Below, piece by piece: positions 17,255-26,896 of a DNA stretch of 64,000 nucleotides. The DNA comes from Sutcliffiella cohnii (GTDB lineage Bacteria > Bacillota > Bacilli > Bacillales > Bacillaceae_I): the NCBI RefSeq assembly GCF_002250055.1, contig NZ_CP018866.1, positions 543,501-607,500 on the forward strand. The letters run 5' to 3'. Position numbers and translations under genes: made by a program. Positions within the stretch are counted from its first letter, which is position 1, and each line of letters starts with the position of its first letter. The notes beneath the pieces are model-generated. The model made no database searches and had not been told where the DNA came from. It saw nothing but the letters and a program-made list of their open reading frames with translations.

Positions 17255-18235
17255 TTAATGAATAGCCGGTATTTTAATTTTTACGGAGAATTGTTCATCT
17301 TTGTAGGTGAAATCAAGTAATCCGTTATATTGCTGGACGGTTGAATGAATTATTTTAGTGCCGAGTCCTTCATGGTTGCCACCTTTCGTTGTTTCACCGT
17401 ACTTATCATAAAGACGATCTAAAACATTTGAAGTTAATGGCAATGAGTTATTTTTGCATATTAATATGTAAAGTCCGCTTCTTTTATAAAATTGTAAAGA
17501 TAGGAGTGGCTGCTCCTCTCTTTCCTTTAGCCAATCTTCACATGCTTCTACACTATTTGTGAGTAAATTACTAATGAGTGCCACTGTATCCTTATCGGTA
17601 AGCGGTAAAGAGGATATAGGAACATCTAAATCATAATAGACAGAACAACCTATACTTGTAGCTCGTTTATACATTTGGTGTAAAACAGCTGCGACTACTC
17701 CTGTTTCTCCTTTAATGGAGAGGTTAGTTTCCTCATAACTATCTACTAACGAATCTAAGTACGTTTTAGCTTCTGAATTGCTTCCTTTTTCTAACATATA
17801 ATGAATAGCGGAAATATGCTTTAAAAAGTCGTGCCGTTCACTACGCAGAATGCGAAACGTTTCATTTAGACGTGTTTGTTGAGCTTCAAACTGTTGAACT
17901 TCTTTTCGTACTAAATTCCTTTCTCTGGCAGCCTGCACTTTCCCAATTTCAATTAATATAAAAACAATAAGGAGTGTAGTAGTAAAAACAGTAGTTGGTA
18001 TTAATAGACAAAATGAAACAATGAAAATTTGACCTAAACTAAATACTATATTTATCGTTGATTTCCAGTTTGGAACTGTTGGTTTTATGACGATAAGACA
18101 AATATATGTTAGGACAAATAGTAAAGCTGTGACAGTGTATAAAATAAGATCATTTAAAATTAATGATAGTAGTCCGTATGTAAGTATCGTTGCTAAAAAC
18201 GACATAAACCCCCAATACAAAAATTGAGTCTTCAA
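17255..18235 (-). CDS. natK: Sensor histidine kinase, NatK-like
   Basis: A 326-residue membrane kinase. About five hydrophobic helices occupy residues 1-95, followed by a coiled coil, the phospho-acceptor segment RHDFLKHISAIHY (Spo0B/AgrC type) and a GHKL ATPase domain with NLLTNSVEACEDW (N box) and EGLGTKIIHSTVQQYNG (G box). It starts at TTG 18235 with AAGGATGG 7 nt upstream, 14 nt after the natR stop. The LytTR regulator upstream and the divergent NatA/NatB-like exporter identify it as the NatK counterpart, controlling sodium export. Confidence 0.8.
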   Translation of the reverse strand: MKTQFLYWGFMSFLATILTYGLLSLILNDLILYTVTALLFVLTYICLIVIKPTVPNWKSTINIVFSLGQIFIVSFCLLIPTTVFTTTLLIVFILIEIGKVQAARERNLVRKEVQQFEAQQTRLNETFRILRSERHDFLKHISAIHYMLEKGSNSEAKTYLDSLVDSYEETNLSIKGETGVVAAVLHQMYKRATSIGCSVYYDLDVPISSLPLTDKDTVALISNLLTNSVEACEDWLKEREEQPLLSLQFYKRSGLYILICKNNSLPLTSNVLDRLYDKYGETTKGGNHEGLGTKIIHSTVQQYNGLLDFTYKDEQFSVKIKIPAIH

Positions 18236-18249
18236 GCGTAATCCATCCT

Positions 18250-18948
18250 TTAAAAATAATATTCTTGTAAAAAGTTGACTTTCTCCTTCGTTATCATTGC
18301 TTTTTGCTCTATTCCATCAAATGAGACTACGTAGGAATTTTTTGCGTAAAGTGAAAAGTTTTTAACGTAATGAATGTTTATAATAAAGGAACGGTGTGAG
18401 CGGATAAAGTCACGTTCTCTTAGTTCACCTTCCAATTCATTGAGTGTTAAATACGTCGTTATCGCTTCTGCTTTCGTGTATATCGTTGTGGAGCGACCTG
18501 ACCGTTCAATGAAAATGATGTCCTTTTTTTGTAAAATATGAATATCGTTTTTTTGTTTAAGGTAAAGTCTGCCAGTAATTTCTGCTGACTTCGTCTTTTC
18601 TAAAAGGCGTTCAACGGATTTAATTAATCTTTCTTTCGGGTATGGTTTCATAATATAATCATGCACATTTAATTCAAAAGCATGGACCGCGTAGCCACTT
18701 GTCCCCGTTACGAAAATGACCGTAATATTCAGTGCGTGTGTATGAATGATATCTGCTAGTTCATAACCAGACAGATTAGGCATTTCAATGTCAGCGATTA
18801 ATACATCAATGTCTTCTTTTTTTATATGCTCATATGCTTTATCGGCAGATGTTGTAGCAAATATAATTTCGATATTAGGGATCGTCTGTACGATAGCATG
18901 CAATTTATCTAAGTCTATTTGTCTATCATCTACTAGTCCAACCTTCAT
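18250..18948 (-). CDS. natR: LytTR response regulator, NatR-like
   Basis: A 232-residue regulator. The receiver domain has D53 (ADIEMP) as phosphorylation site, acidic residues D7-D8 and the conserved lysine in IMKPYPKERL. The C-terminal LytTR DNA-binding domain (about 130-232) shows IIFIERSGRSTTIY and RSHRSFIINIHYVK. Start ATG 18948 has GGGGA just upstream; the longer open frame runs through the divergent promoter. It is cotranscribed with the kinase and likely binds the direct repeats at 19031-19061 to switch on natAB. Confidence 0.85.
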   Translation of the reverse strand: MKVGLVDDRQIDLDKLHAIVQTIPNIEIIFATTSADKAYEHIKKEDIDVLIADIEMPNLSGYELADIIHTHALNITVIFVTGTSGYAVHAFELNVHDYIMKPYPKERLIKSVERLLEKTKSAEITGRLYLKQKNDIHILQKKDIIFIERSGRSTTIYTKAEAITTYLTLNELEGELRERDFIRSHRSFIINIHYVKNFSLYAKNSYVVSFDGIEQKAMITKEKVNFLQEYYF

Positions 18949-19030
18949 GTTATCCCCGCTTTCTTTCAGACAAAGCCGTTTCCATTTATTATCTCTACAT
19001 CTCATTATAAAGGAAATATTTGACCTTTTC

Positions 19031-19061
19031 ACGACATGAAATGGAACTTTTACGACATGAA
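19031..19061 (+). promoter_or_regulatory. LytTR-type operator upstream of natAB
   Basis: Perfect 10-bp direct repeats ACGACATGAA at 19031-19040 and 19052-19061, each preceded by a T-run. They start 21 bp apart, two helical turns, as in AgrA/LytTR sites. The second repeat lies directly upstream of the -35 position of a -10 element TATGAT (19087-19092) that lacks a good -35, as expected for an activator-dependent promoter. Confidence 0.75.
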
Positions 19062-19124
19062 GGGGGAATAATTTCTCATTTCTTAGTATGATTACAGCAT
19101 ACAAAGGAAGAGGTGGAGGAAAGA

Positions 19125-19877
19125 ATGATAGAAATACAAAATATAACGAAAACATTTCAAGATAAAAAGAAATACGTAACGGCATTAAATCACGTCTCTC
19201 TATCAATCTCTAAAGGTCAAGTGGTAGGGTTGTTAGGTGAAAATGGAGCAGGTAAAACTACGCTGTTACGATCAGTAGCAACGTTGTTGGCACCAACAGA
19301 AGGGAATATTACTGTAGCTAACTTTGACACTGTGAAGGAAGCGAATGAAATTAAACGAAAAATAGGAGTACTATTCGGTGGAGAGACTGGCCTTTATGAC
19401 CGTCTTACTGCTAAAGAGAACTTAGAATACTTCGCGATGTTGTACGGGTTAAGTAAACATGAAACTAAGGTGCGAATTGAGACCTTAGCAAAAATGTTTG
19501 GAATGAAAGATTATTTAAATCGTAAAGTTGGCGGTTTTTCTAAAGGGATGCGTCAAAAGGTAGCGATTGCTCGAACGTTAATTCATAATCCGGAAATTAT
19601 TTTATTTGATGAACCGACAACCGGTCTTGATATAACATCATCCAATGTGTTTCGTCAGTTAGTACATCAGCTGAAACGAGAAGGGAAAACAATTATTTTC
19701 TCGAGTCATATTATGGATGAAGTTTCGCTACTTTGCGATTCAGTCGCAATGATTCACAAAGGTGAACTCGTCTATTACGGTGATTTAGACGAACTGTACC
19801 GTAAAGAAGGTACAAATGATCTAAACTATATCTTTATGAGTAAGCTAGTAAGGGGGAACGATACAAATGCTTCGTAA
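19125..19877 (+). CDS. natA: ABC transporter ATP-binding protein, NatA-like
   Basis: A 250-residue ATPase. Walker A GENGAGKT (38-45), signature GGFSKGMRQK, Walker B IILFDEPTTGLD and switch histidine in FSSHIMDE. ATG 19125 follows GGTGGAGG; the upstream GTG lies inside that site. It overlaps the permease gene by 11 nt. In B. subtilis NatAB exports Na+ and confers tolerance to sodium ionophores and some drugs; the assignment here rests on the paired LytTR/kinase genes and the sizes of both subunits. Confidence 0.82.
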   Translation: MIEIQNITKTFQDKKKYVTALNHVSLSISKGQVVGLLGENGAGKTTLLRSVATLLAPTEGNITVANFDTVKEANEIKRKIGVLFGGETGLYDRLTAKENLEYFAMLYGLSKHETKVRIETLAKMFGMKDYLNRKVGGFSKGMRQKVAIARTLIHNPEIILFDEPTTGLDITSSNVFRQLVHQLKREGKTIIFSSHIMDEVSLLCDSVAMIHKGELVYYGDLDELYRKEGTNDLNYIFMSKLVRGNDTNAS

Positions 19878-21024
19878 TATATATTTAAAAGAGATAAAAG
19901 ATAGTTTTAGAGATAGACGAACGTTGTTATTAACCGTTCTGTTGCCACTAGTTATGATGACAGGGTTAACTTTCTTTTACGAAAGCTTAATGTCTGATGG
20001 CGATGGCGATGTTTATAATTTAGCAGTTTCTGAAGCTATCAGTGAAGAAGAGAAAGCGATATTACAAGGATATGAAAATATAAAAATAATACTAGTTCAA
20101 AATCCAGAGGAGATGGTACAGGAAGGGGAAGCACATGCGGCGCTCCTTTTTGAAGAAGGATTTATTGAAAAAATAAATAATGGAGATGAAGCGGGAGTGA
20201 CTATATTAGGAGATTCCTTTAGTCAAAAATCATCTTTTCTTATGAATCTTGTGTCGTCTGCTCTTACTGTTCTTGAAAAAGATGTGATATCAACCCGTCT
20301 TACTACGTTAGGATTGGACACACAATTAGTACAGCCAATTAGTGTACATTATCAAGAGCTTGCAGAGGATAATACGAGTGCTAATCTTTTAGCGATGTTA
20401 ATTCCGTTAATTTTAGCATTAGCAATTGGGGTAGGTGCAGGTCCAGCTGCTTCTGATTTATTCGCTGGTGAGAAAGAACGAAAAACGATGGAAGCATTAT
20501 TAATGACACCGGTAAAAAGGTCAACATTGTTGTTAGCTAAATGGCTAACCATATCAACAATCGGCGCTCTAACAGGGATCATAACGTTATTAGTAGTTTC
20601 AATCGAAATTTATTTCTTTACGGAAAATTTAAAACAGTCTTTATCTGGACACGAAAATCTCCTATTAATTATGGGAATTGCAATTGTCATCGCCATCGTG
20701 TATGCAATGTTAGTAGCGTCCATTTTAATGGTTACGAGTATTGCGGCAAAAACGGTAAAAGAATCACAAAGTTATAGTTCGCCAATTATGATGTTAACGG
20801 TGTTCCCGTTAATGATTATTACTGGGATAGGTGTAAATGAGTTAGCTTTTCATCATTTTGCGATTCCGATTTTAAATTTGTTTAGTTTATTGAAGGAGTT
20901 AATTGTTGGAGTTGTAAATTACGAGCATATATTCATTACGATTGGAAGTAATATCATTTGTTTAGCTATTTTATTTGTTGTAGGTAGAATTATGTTTTTG
21001 AAAGATAAGTGGGTAATGAATTGA
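19867..21024 (+). CDS. natB: ABC transporter permease, NatB-like
   Basis: A 385-residue ABC-2/NatB-type permease. One N-terminal helix (RTLLLTVLLPLVMMTGLTFF), a large extracytoplasmic domain (about residues 40-175) and then about six helices. The loop FAGEKERKTMEALLMTPVKR after the second helix is the ABC-2 permease hallmark that contacts the ATPase. The start overlaps natA with its own RBS AAGGGGGA. A perfect 15-bp terminator hairpin follows. Confidence 0.85.
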   Translation: MLRNIYLKEIKDSFRDRRTLLLTVLLPLVMMTGLTFFYESLMSDGDGDVYNLAVSEAISEEEKAILQGYENIKIILVQNPEEMVQEGEAHAALLFEEGFIEKINNGDEAGVTILGDSFSQKSSFLMNLVSSALTVLEKDVISTRLTTLGLDTQLVQPISVHYQELAEDNTSANLLAMLIPLILALAIGVGAGPAASDLFAGEKERKTMEALLMTPVKRSTLLLAKWLTISTIGALTGIITLLVVSIEIYFFTENLKQSLSGHENLLLIMGIAIVIAIVYAMLVASILMVTSIAAKTVKESQSYSSPIMMLTVFPLMIITGIGVNELAFHHFAIPILNLFSLLKELIVGVVNYEHIFITIGSNIICLAILFVVGRIMFLKDKWVMN

Positions 21025-21033
21025 TAGAATGTA

Positions 21034-21305
21034 GGGGGGCTGTCCTAAAAGTCAGTAGAAACTGACTTTTAGGACTTTTTTTGTTCGTTATCCTTATAAG
21101 GAGTCTAAAAATATCATTGGTTGATAGTACAAATTTTTCATTATGTGTAGTTTGCACAGATGTTGGTTTAATCGTATTAATAGAGGAAGAGCACTGTATA
21201 TACGTATATTGAACCAACTATCTGAATGAAATCTATTCAAACAAAACAGTGGAAAAACGATAAGGTTTCTCCACTGTTTTGAGACTTATTAGACAGCCTC
21301 TTTTT
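21034..21305. repeat. Possible miniature element (family D) after natAB
   Basis: Ends GGGGCTGTCCTA (about 21036) and TAGACAGCCTCT (about 21290) are inverted relative to each other. Inside are the natAB terminator hairpin and a second hairpin AAAACAGTGG/CCACTGTTTT (21243-21280) that recurs at 35696-35732. No coding capacity is visible, so it could be a remnant of a mobile element whose ends now act as terminators. Confidence 0.4.
21042..21082 (+). terminator. natAB terminator
   Basis: Perfect 15-bp stem GTCCTAAAAGTCAGT / ACTGACTTTTAGGAC, loop AGAA, then seven T. Confidence 0.92.
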
Positions 21306-21350
21306 ATTTTTATATTTAAAAAGTGTCTGACTTGAGCTGAAAATTGCTTA

Positions 21351-21434
21351 TATGGAACAGTATAGGTGAGAAGTGGAACACAACTGATAAGAAATGGAAT
21401 AGAAATGATAGTAACTGGAACAGGTGAGGGTCAA
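21351..21434 (+). repeat. Four degenerate 21-bp direct repeats
   Basis: Units start at 21351, 21372, 21393 and 21414 and share xxTGGAAYA followed by a GT/GA-rich part (TATGGAACAGTATAGGTGAG, AGTGGAACACAACTGATAAG, AATGGAATAGAAATGATAGT, ACTGGAACAGGTGAG). They lie in an otherwise featureless part of the 555-bp natB-MFS interval. Confidence 0.5.
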
Positions 21435-21579
21435 ATCAAAGGTAAATATATGTTGAATTCGTCTTTTTCTTGCAAGTCACAATGTTGAAACAAAAAAGTA
21501 ATACTCTCCTCTTTTTTAGTGGCAGAATTGGAGTAAACTAAAGGATGAAAAGAGTTTTTTGGTAAGAAGGTGTGAAAGG

Positions 21580-22725
21580 TTGCGTTTATTATATATCGTT
21601 GTTATCGTTGCGTTTATTGATACTTTTTCACAGTTACCAATTATTGCGCCGTTTGCAGTGAGTGTTGGAGCCACTCCGTTAATAGTAGGTATCGTAATTG
21701 GGATGTACTCGTTTTCTAACATAGTCGGTAACATAATCTCCGGGTTGTTAATCGATAGAATTGGAGCGAAGGTTATTCTTTGGATTGGGATGGTGGCGGT
21801 AGGTATCGTCTTGTTCTTTTATTCTTTAGTAACAACACCTACTGAACTATTGATTGTTCGTTTTTTACACGGCCTAGTAGGGGGGTTGATCGTCCCGGCT
21901 GCATTCGTATTAATTAGTACGATGAAAAAGCGAGATGTGAAAAAAGGGAAAGCGATGGCATATTCAGGAGCGGCTGTTGGTGTTGCAGCAATTATTGGTC
22001 CTGCACTCGGTGGAGTGTTAACAAGTAAATTTGGATACGATGCTTTATTTTATTTAATCTCCACGCTAATGGTTGTATTCGGTATGTTTACGTTATTTTT
22101 TATTAAGTATGAAAAGGTGGATTCGAAATTAAAAACAAGTAAAGAAGGAAGTAACTTTAAATTAGTAACACCTTTAATTCATTCGTATTTGTCGATATTT
22201 ATATTATTGTTTACGTTAGGATTATTAACGTATACTTTACCGCTAAAGGTAGAAAGTTTGTTATTGAATTCGAGTACTACCGGAATATTGTTAAGTGTGT
22301 TCGGTATTGTAGCCATTTTATTTTTCTTATTACCAACTAATAAATTGTACGATCAAGCGAGAAAGTCAGTTTTAATGAAAATTGGGTTATTTTTAATCGC
22401 CCTATCGTTAGTTGCCTTATCATTGTCTAATGGGATATTAACTTTACTTCTATCGATGGCCGTTTTTGGAATTGGCTTTGCTTATATTTTCCCATCAACT
22501 AGTGCGACAGTGATGGAGTATTCAGGAGAATCTAGACAAGGAATAGCATTCGGGATTTTTTATTCGTGCTTTTCTTTAGGAGTTGTAACGGGATCTTTCG
22601 TTGCGGGGCTTTTAGCATTACAAGCCAATGAGTTATTCAGATTCGGTTCGATAACTGTTGTATCTATTGTATTTATCTTTATGTTCATTACAAGCAAAAA
22701 GAAAAAGCAAGCATTGGACAATTAA
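21580..22725 (+). CDS. MFS transporter (12-helix, drug-efflux type)
   Basis: A predicted 381-residue major facilitator with 12 hydrophobic helices. Helix 2 and its loop carry GNIISGLLIDRIGAKVILW (motif A), and AAIIGPALGGVLTSKFGY is motif C of drug:H+ antiporters. TTG 21580 is preferred, with AAGAAGGTG 7 nt upstream; the frame extends to TTG 21559. Substrate unknown. The stop is within the arm of a terminator. Confidence 0.85.
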   Translation: MRLLYIVVIVAFIDTFSQLPIIAPFAVSVGATPLIVGIVIGMYSFSNIVGNIISGLLIDRIGAKVILWIGMVAVGIVLFFYSLVTTPTELLIVRFLHGLVGGLIVPAAFVLISTMKKRDVKKGKAMAYSGAAVGVAAIIGPALGGVLTSKFGYDALFYLISTLMVVFGMFTLFFIKYEKVDSKLKTSKEGSNFKLVTPLIHSYLSIFILLFTLGLLTYTLPLKVESLLLNSSTTGILLSVFGIVAILFFLLPTNKLYDQARKSVLMKIGLFLIALSLVALSLSNGILTLLLSMAVFGIGFAYIFPSTSATVMEYSGESRQGIAFGIFYSCFSLGVVTGSFVAGLLALQANELFRFGSITVVSIVFIFMFITSKKKKQALDN

Positions 22726-22749
22726 ATGTCTATGCTTGCTTTTTTTTAG
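22708..22749. terminator. Terminator between convergent MFS and tdh
   Basis: AAGCAAGCA / TGCTTGCTTTTTTTT stem, with a loop of about 19 nt that includes the MFS stop codon. Confidence 0.75.
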
Positions 22750-22772
22750 TAATAAAAATTGTAAGGCGAGAA

Positions 22773-23723
22773 TTACACGCCTAATTTCACTTTCAATTTG
22801 TCTAGCATATCGACTGTCATTTTTTCTAAGTCGTACTCTGCCTTGAAGCCCCATTCTTCTTTTGCAGATGTGCAATCGATAGAATTAGGCCAGCTATCTG
22901 CAATCGTTTGACGAACAGGGTCTACATTATAATCAATTCTAAAGTTAGGAATATGCTTACGTATTTCTGCCGCAATTTGTTCAGGTTCAAAGCTCATTGC
23001 TGTTACGTTAAATGAGTTACGATGACTTAATGCTGCTGGATCTGCTTCCATTAAATCGACAATTGCGTTTAAAGCGTCTGGCATATACATCATGTCCATA
23101 TACGTGTTTTTATCAATATAGGAAGTATATTTACCGTTTTTGAGCGCTTCATAATAAATTTCTACCGCATAATCAGTCGTACCACCACCTGGAGGAGCAA
23201 CGTAAGAAATTAAACCAGGGAAACGAAGTCCACGTGTGTCTACACCGAATTTATGATAATAGTAGTCGCATAATAATTCTCCAGCTACTTTATTGACACC
23301 GTACATAGTAGTTGGACGTTGAATCGTATCTTGTGGTGTTAAATCTTTCGGTGTCATTGGACCGAATGCTCCAATAGAACTTGGAGTGAAAAATTGTGTA
23401 TTTAGTTCACGTGCAACTTCAAGAGCGTTTACTAATCCGCCCATATTTAAATTCCATGCAAGTAGCGGTTTCGCTTCCGCTGTAGCAGATAGTAGTGCTG
23501 CTAAATGGACTACTGTATCCACGTCATATTTTTTCGCGATATGAAACATTCCTTTTGCGTCCGTAACGTCTAATATTTCAAACGGTCCGCTCTTTACAAC
23601 ATCACTGCCGTTATCACGTATGTCTGTAGCGATAACGTTCGTATCACCATAAATGTCCCTTAATTTCATCGTTAGCTCTGATCCAATTTGTCCAAGCGCT
23701 CCGGTTAATAATATTTTCTTCAT
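22773..23723 (-). CDS. tdh: L-threonine 3-dehydrogenase (NAD-dependent epimerase/SDR type)
   Basis: A 316-residue extended SDR that oxidises L-threonine to 2-amino-3-ketobutyrate with NAD+. The NAD-binding motif is GALGQIG (residues 8-14), with catalytic Y141 and K145 (YGVNK). The active-site segment [14 protein letters not shown] is characteristic of SDR-type threonine dehydrogenases and distinguishes it from sugar epimerases. It follows kbl by 25 nt on the same strand; kbl cleaves the product to glycine and acetyl-CoA. Confidence 0.9.
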   Translation of the reverse strand: MKKILLTGALGQIGSELTMKLRDIYGDTNVIATDIRDNGSDVVKSGPFEILDVTDAKGMFHIAKKYDVDTVVHLAALLSATAEAKPLLAWNLNMGGLVNALEVARELNTQFFTPSSIGAFGPMTPKDLTPQDTIQRPTTMYGVNKVAGELLCDYYYHKFGVDTRGLRFPGLISYVAPPGGGTTDYAVEIYYEALKNGKYTSYIDKNTYMDMMYMPDALNAIVDLMEADPAALSHRNSFNVTAMSFEPEQIAAEIRKHIPNFRIDYNVDPVRQTIADSWPNSIDCTSAKEEWGFKAEYDLEKMTVDMLDKLKVKLGV

Positions 23724-23748
23724 TATTGATTTCCCCCAAATAAAACGA

Positions 23749-24939
23749 TTAAATGATGTTTAATTCTTTACCAACCTTTTCGTAAATAGAGATAGCTTCG
23801 TCTAACATTTCTTTCGTATGAGCTGCAGTTGGCATGTTGCGAACACGTCCTGTTCCTTGTGGTACTGTTGGGAAGACGATTGATTTTGCATACACACCTT
23901 CTTCATAGAGACGTTTACTGAAAGTTTGTGTTAATGTTTCATCCCCAATAATACAAGGAGTAATCGGAGTTTCGCTGTCGCCAATATTAAAGCCTAAATC
24001 TTTCAATCCTTTTTTCAAGTAATCACCATTTTCCCATAGGCGATCATGAAGCTCTGTGCTTTCCATTAATATTTCAAGTGAACGAATACATGCCGCAATA
24101 TCAGCTGGTGGTAATGAAGTAGAAAAAAGAAATGGTCTACTTCTTACTTTTAACCAATCAATTAATTCTTGTTTACCAGCAACGTATCCACCTACGACAC
24201 CGATCGCTTTCGATAGTGTGCCAATTTGGAAGTCTACCTTATCAGAAAGTCCGAAATGTTTAACTGTGCCTGCACCTTTACCTAATACACCAGATCCATG
24301 TGCATCATCTACGTATGTGATGAGGTCGAATTCTTCTGCAATTTCTACGATTTCTGGTAGTTTCGCAACGTCACCATCCATAGAGAACACGCCATCTGTA
24401 ATGACCATAATTTTGTTATATTGCCCAGATTCTTTAGCTGCCTTTGCTTTAGCTCTTAAATCATCCATGTCAGAGTGATTGAAGCGAATGATTTTTGCTT
24501 TCGATAAACGGCATCCATCAATAATAGAAGCATGGTTTAGTTCGTCAGAAAGGATTGCGTCGTTTTTATCCATTACTGCAGATATAGCAGCCATATTACA
24601 ATTGAACCCAGACTGGTAAGCGATAGCAGCTTCTGTATGTTTAAATTTTGCAATTGTATCTTCAAGCTTCGTGTGAAGAGAAAGTGTCCCGTTAATAGTA
24701 CGTACTGCTCCGGCTCCAACCCCGAATTCTTCAATTGCTTTTGTAGCAACTTCTTTTAATCTTTCATCTGTAGCTAAACCTAAATAGTTGTTAGAGGAAA
24801 GGTTAATTAATTCTTTCCCGTTAATTTTAATTTTTGAACCGTTAGGACTTTCCAATGGATCAATGACGTTATATAAGCCTTTCCCTTTTAAATCATCAAG
24901 ATGGTGTTGTAAAAATTGATCTAATACATTACTAGACAT
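23749..24939 (-). CDS. kbl: Glycine C-acetyltransferase (2-amino-3-ketobutyrate CoA ligase)
   Basis: A 396-residue PLP enzyme of the alpha-oxoamine synthase family. The PLP lysine is K244 in GTLSKAIG; also visible are [20 protein letters not shown] (PLP contacts) and the C-terminal [12 protein letters not shown]. With tdh downstream it forms the threonine-to-glycine pathway; with only BioF-like homology it could be mistaken for biotin synthesis, but the tdh neighbour settles it. RBS AGGAGG precedes ATG. The 279-bp upstream gap is AT-rich, and I see no riboswitch there. Confidence 0.92.
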   Translation of the reverse strand: MSSNVLDQFLQHHLDDLKGKGLYNVIDPLESPNGSKIKINGKELINLSSNNYLGLATDERLKEVATKAIEEFGVGAGAVRTINGTLSLHTKLEDTIAKFKHTEAAIAYQSGFNCNMAAISAVMDKNDAILSDELNHASIIDGCRLSKAKIIRFNHSDMDDLRAKAKAAKESGQYNKIMVITDGVFSMDGDVAKLPEIVEIAEEFDLITYVDDAHGSGVLGKGAGTVKHFGLSDKVDFQIGTLSKAIGVVGGYVAGKQELIDWLKVRSRPFLFSTSLPPADIAACIRSLEILMESTELHDRLWENGDYLKKGLKDLGFNIGDSETPITPCIIGDETLTQTFSKRLYEEGVYAKSIVFPTVPQGTGRVRNMPTAAHTKEMLDEAISIYEKVGKELNII

Positions 24940-25165
24940 TTAATGAGCCTCCTTATTATGAATAAAACGCTTACCTGTTTATTGTGTAAGGATAAGTGTT
25001 TTTATGTAGTGTACACTTTATTTTTGTAAAAACCTTATTATATAAAGTATTATACAACATTATATTCATATGTGCTACTTTAATTGTTTGTCTACAAAAG
25101 ACACAAGACTTATCCTTATAACAGTTAGAGTGTGCAATCAACTATGTCTAATACTCTGAACATAT

Positions 25166-25211
25166 AAGAATAAGACTGTTTCCACATTATGAAAGTGGTA
25201 ACAGTCTTATG
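25166..25211 (-). terminator. Terminator of the acyl-CoA dehydrogenase gene
   Basis: ATAAGACTGTTACCAC / GTGGAAACAGTCTTAT hairpin (one mismatch) read on the minus strand, followed by a T-rich run. Confidence 0.75.
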
Positions 25212-25218
25212 GAAAGTT

Positions 25219-26376
25219 CTACTCTTCAAGTGCTTTTTTGGCTAATAGGGATAGAGTAATATCATCGGATGGGGGATTATGCAATCCAGCACGTACATCA
25301 CGATAATAACGTTGTAAAGGGGAAGATAATTGTAAGCTTTGTGCGCCAACTATTCTCATAGCTTCATCGACAATTTCGATTGCTGAGTTTGTTACAGTAT
25401 ATTTCACTGCTGCAAGCTCTTCGATAAGTTCTTCTCTTTTTGTCGGGTGTTCATCCCATTTTCTAGCGACACTATATAAAAAATGGCGTGCCGTCATTAA
25501 TTTGACGTCCATTTTTCCGATTCTTTCTCTAACTTTTGGAACTTCCTTAATTGGATGTGGCAAACTGTTAGGTTGATATTCTTTTGCGAATTTGACTGCT
25601 TCATTTCTTGCTGCAATAGCAATACCTAAATAGCATGCAGGGATGTGTAAAAGCCAACCTTGTGGTTTATTTTGACGTACTACTTTCGTTTGAATTAAGG
25701 CATCTTCTGTCACTATAACGTTATCTAATAGTAAATCATCACTTCGCGTTGCTCGCATGCTCATCGTTTCCCAAGTTTCTTCAATCGATAAGCCTTTCAC
25801 ATCTCGAGGAAGTATAAATTCTCCAACATCACCCGTCTCTTCAATAGTGGCCGAGATGATAAAATAATCTAATATAGGTGCTAAAGATGCAAATGATTTA
25901 CGACCATTTATAATCCAGTTACCGTCCACATTTTTAGCGGTAGTAGTTGGCTTTCCACCTCTAGCAGGGCTGCCCGTTTCTTTTTCAGAATGTGCACTGT
26001 TAAGAAGTTTTTGATGTTCGACAACTTCCTTACAAATGTGTTCGAACGTTTGCTTTGGCCAAGGTCTGTACGTAGCAACGTTCATAAGTATTCCTAAATG
26101 CCAGCCAAGACATAAGGCGGTTGGACCATCTCCTTGGGCAATGGTTTCTTGTAGCAAAAGAAAATCGTAGAGACCGCCACCTTTGCCACCATATTCTTTT
26201 GGAATAGTTAAATCTAAAAGTTGTGCTTTTTTAATATCAGCGAAATTATCGAAAGGAAAAGCCGCTTGCTCATCATGAAAAGCTGCTCTTTCAGAAAAGA
26301 TTTGTGCAAGTTGACTTGCTTTTTCAACTAATTCGGATTGTGATTTTGTGGTGGAAAAATTAGTTATGCCGTTCAT
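25219..26376 (-). CDS. Acyl-CoA dehydrogenase family flavoprotein
   Basis: A 385-residue flavoprotein of the acyl-CoA dehydrogenase fold: N-terminal helices with IPKEYGGKGGG, FAD-binding GRKSFASLAPILDYFIISA in the beta domain, EETWETMSMRATRSDDLLLDNV, and the C-terminal EIVDEAMRIVGAQSL. The usual catalytic glutamate is not obvious, so it may belong to the flavin monooxygenase-like branch (DszC/SfnC-like) or resemble B. subtilis YdbM. Single gene with its own terminator; substrate unknown. Confidence 0.75.
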   Translation of the reverse strand: MNGITNFSTTKSQSELVEKASQLAQIFSERAAFHDEQAAFPFDNFADIKKAQLLDLTIPKEYGGKGGGLYDFLLLQETIAQGDGPTALCLGWHLGILMNVATYRPWPKQTFEHICKEVVEHQKLLNSAHSEKETGSPARGGKPTTTAKNVDGNWIINGRKSFASLAPILDYFIISATIEETGDVGEFILPRDVKGLSIEETWETMSMRATRSDDLLLDNVIVTEDALIQTKVVRQNKPQGWLLHIPACYLGIAIAARNEAVKFAKEYQPNSLPHPIKEVPKVRERIGKMDVKLMTARHFLYSVARKWDEHPTKREELIEELAAVKYTVTNSAIEIVDEAMRIVGAQSLQLSSPLQRYYRDVRAGLHNPPSDDITLSLLAKKALEE

Positions 26377-26606
26377 TTTAACACGAGTCTCCTCTCATTT
26401 ATTCTAAACTTGAAAGATGTTTATACTTGTTTGTGAATTACTTCAAATAAAATAATCAATTCATTTTTCTGAGTTTATCTTATCATATCAGTTGGATGCA
26501 TATGGAATTTTAAGCTTTCATTATTACACATGAAGATGTGGGCTAGTAACGAAAACTAGATTATACTATTTGTAAGAGAAACAAGAATAAGAATGGGAGT
26601 GGAAGA

Positions 26607-26858
26607 ATGAATAAAACATTGGCAGCAGTTGGATGCTTCTTTATTTTTATATCGGCGTTTTTATTTGGTGTAAAACATATAACAGCTGCGATTACAATTT
26701 CTTATGTTAATAGTGTTCAAACGAATTACTTTGCTGGAGGCTATGAATCAATTGAAACGGGTATTACTTTTTGGACGATATTATCATTATTATTCGGGTT
26801 ACTGTTATTAGTTTATAGTTTGTGGGGGAATGTAAGAAAATTACGTGGGACTAAATAA
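26607..26858 (+). CDS. Small membrane protein of unknown function
   Basis: An 83-residue protein with two hydrophobic helices (ALAAVGCFFIFISAFLFGV-like N-terminus and TILSLLFGLLLLVYSLW) separated by a polar loop, and a basic C-terminus (NVRKLRGTK). GGGAGTGGAAG precedes the ATG. It is followed 38 nt later by an oxidoreductase gene and could be cotranscribed. Family not recognised. Confidence 0.6.
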   Translation: MNKTLAAVGCFFIFISAFLFGVKHITAAITISYVNSVQTNYFAGGYESIETGITFWTILSLLFGLLLLVYSLWGNVRKLRGTK

Positions 26859-26896
26859 TTATTTTATATTGTTGTAATGGAAAGGCGTGAATTTGT

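Noticed and set aside
19125..19206. Longer start for the LytTR regulator (at 19206)
   Set aside because: It would run through the divergent natAB promoter and operator; MKVGLVDD at 18948 is the receiver-domain start with its own ribosome site.
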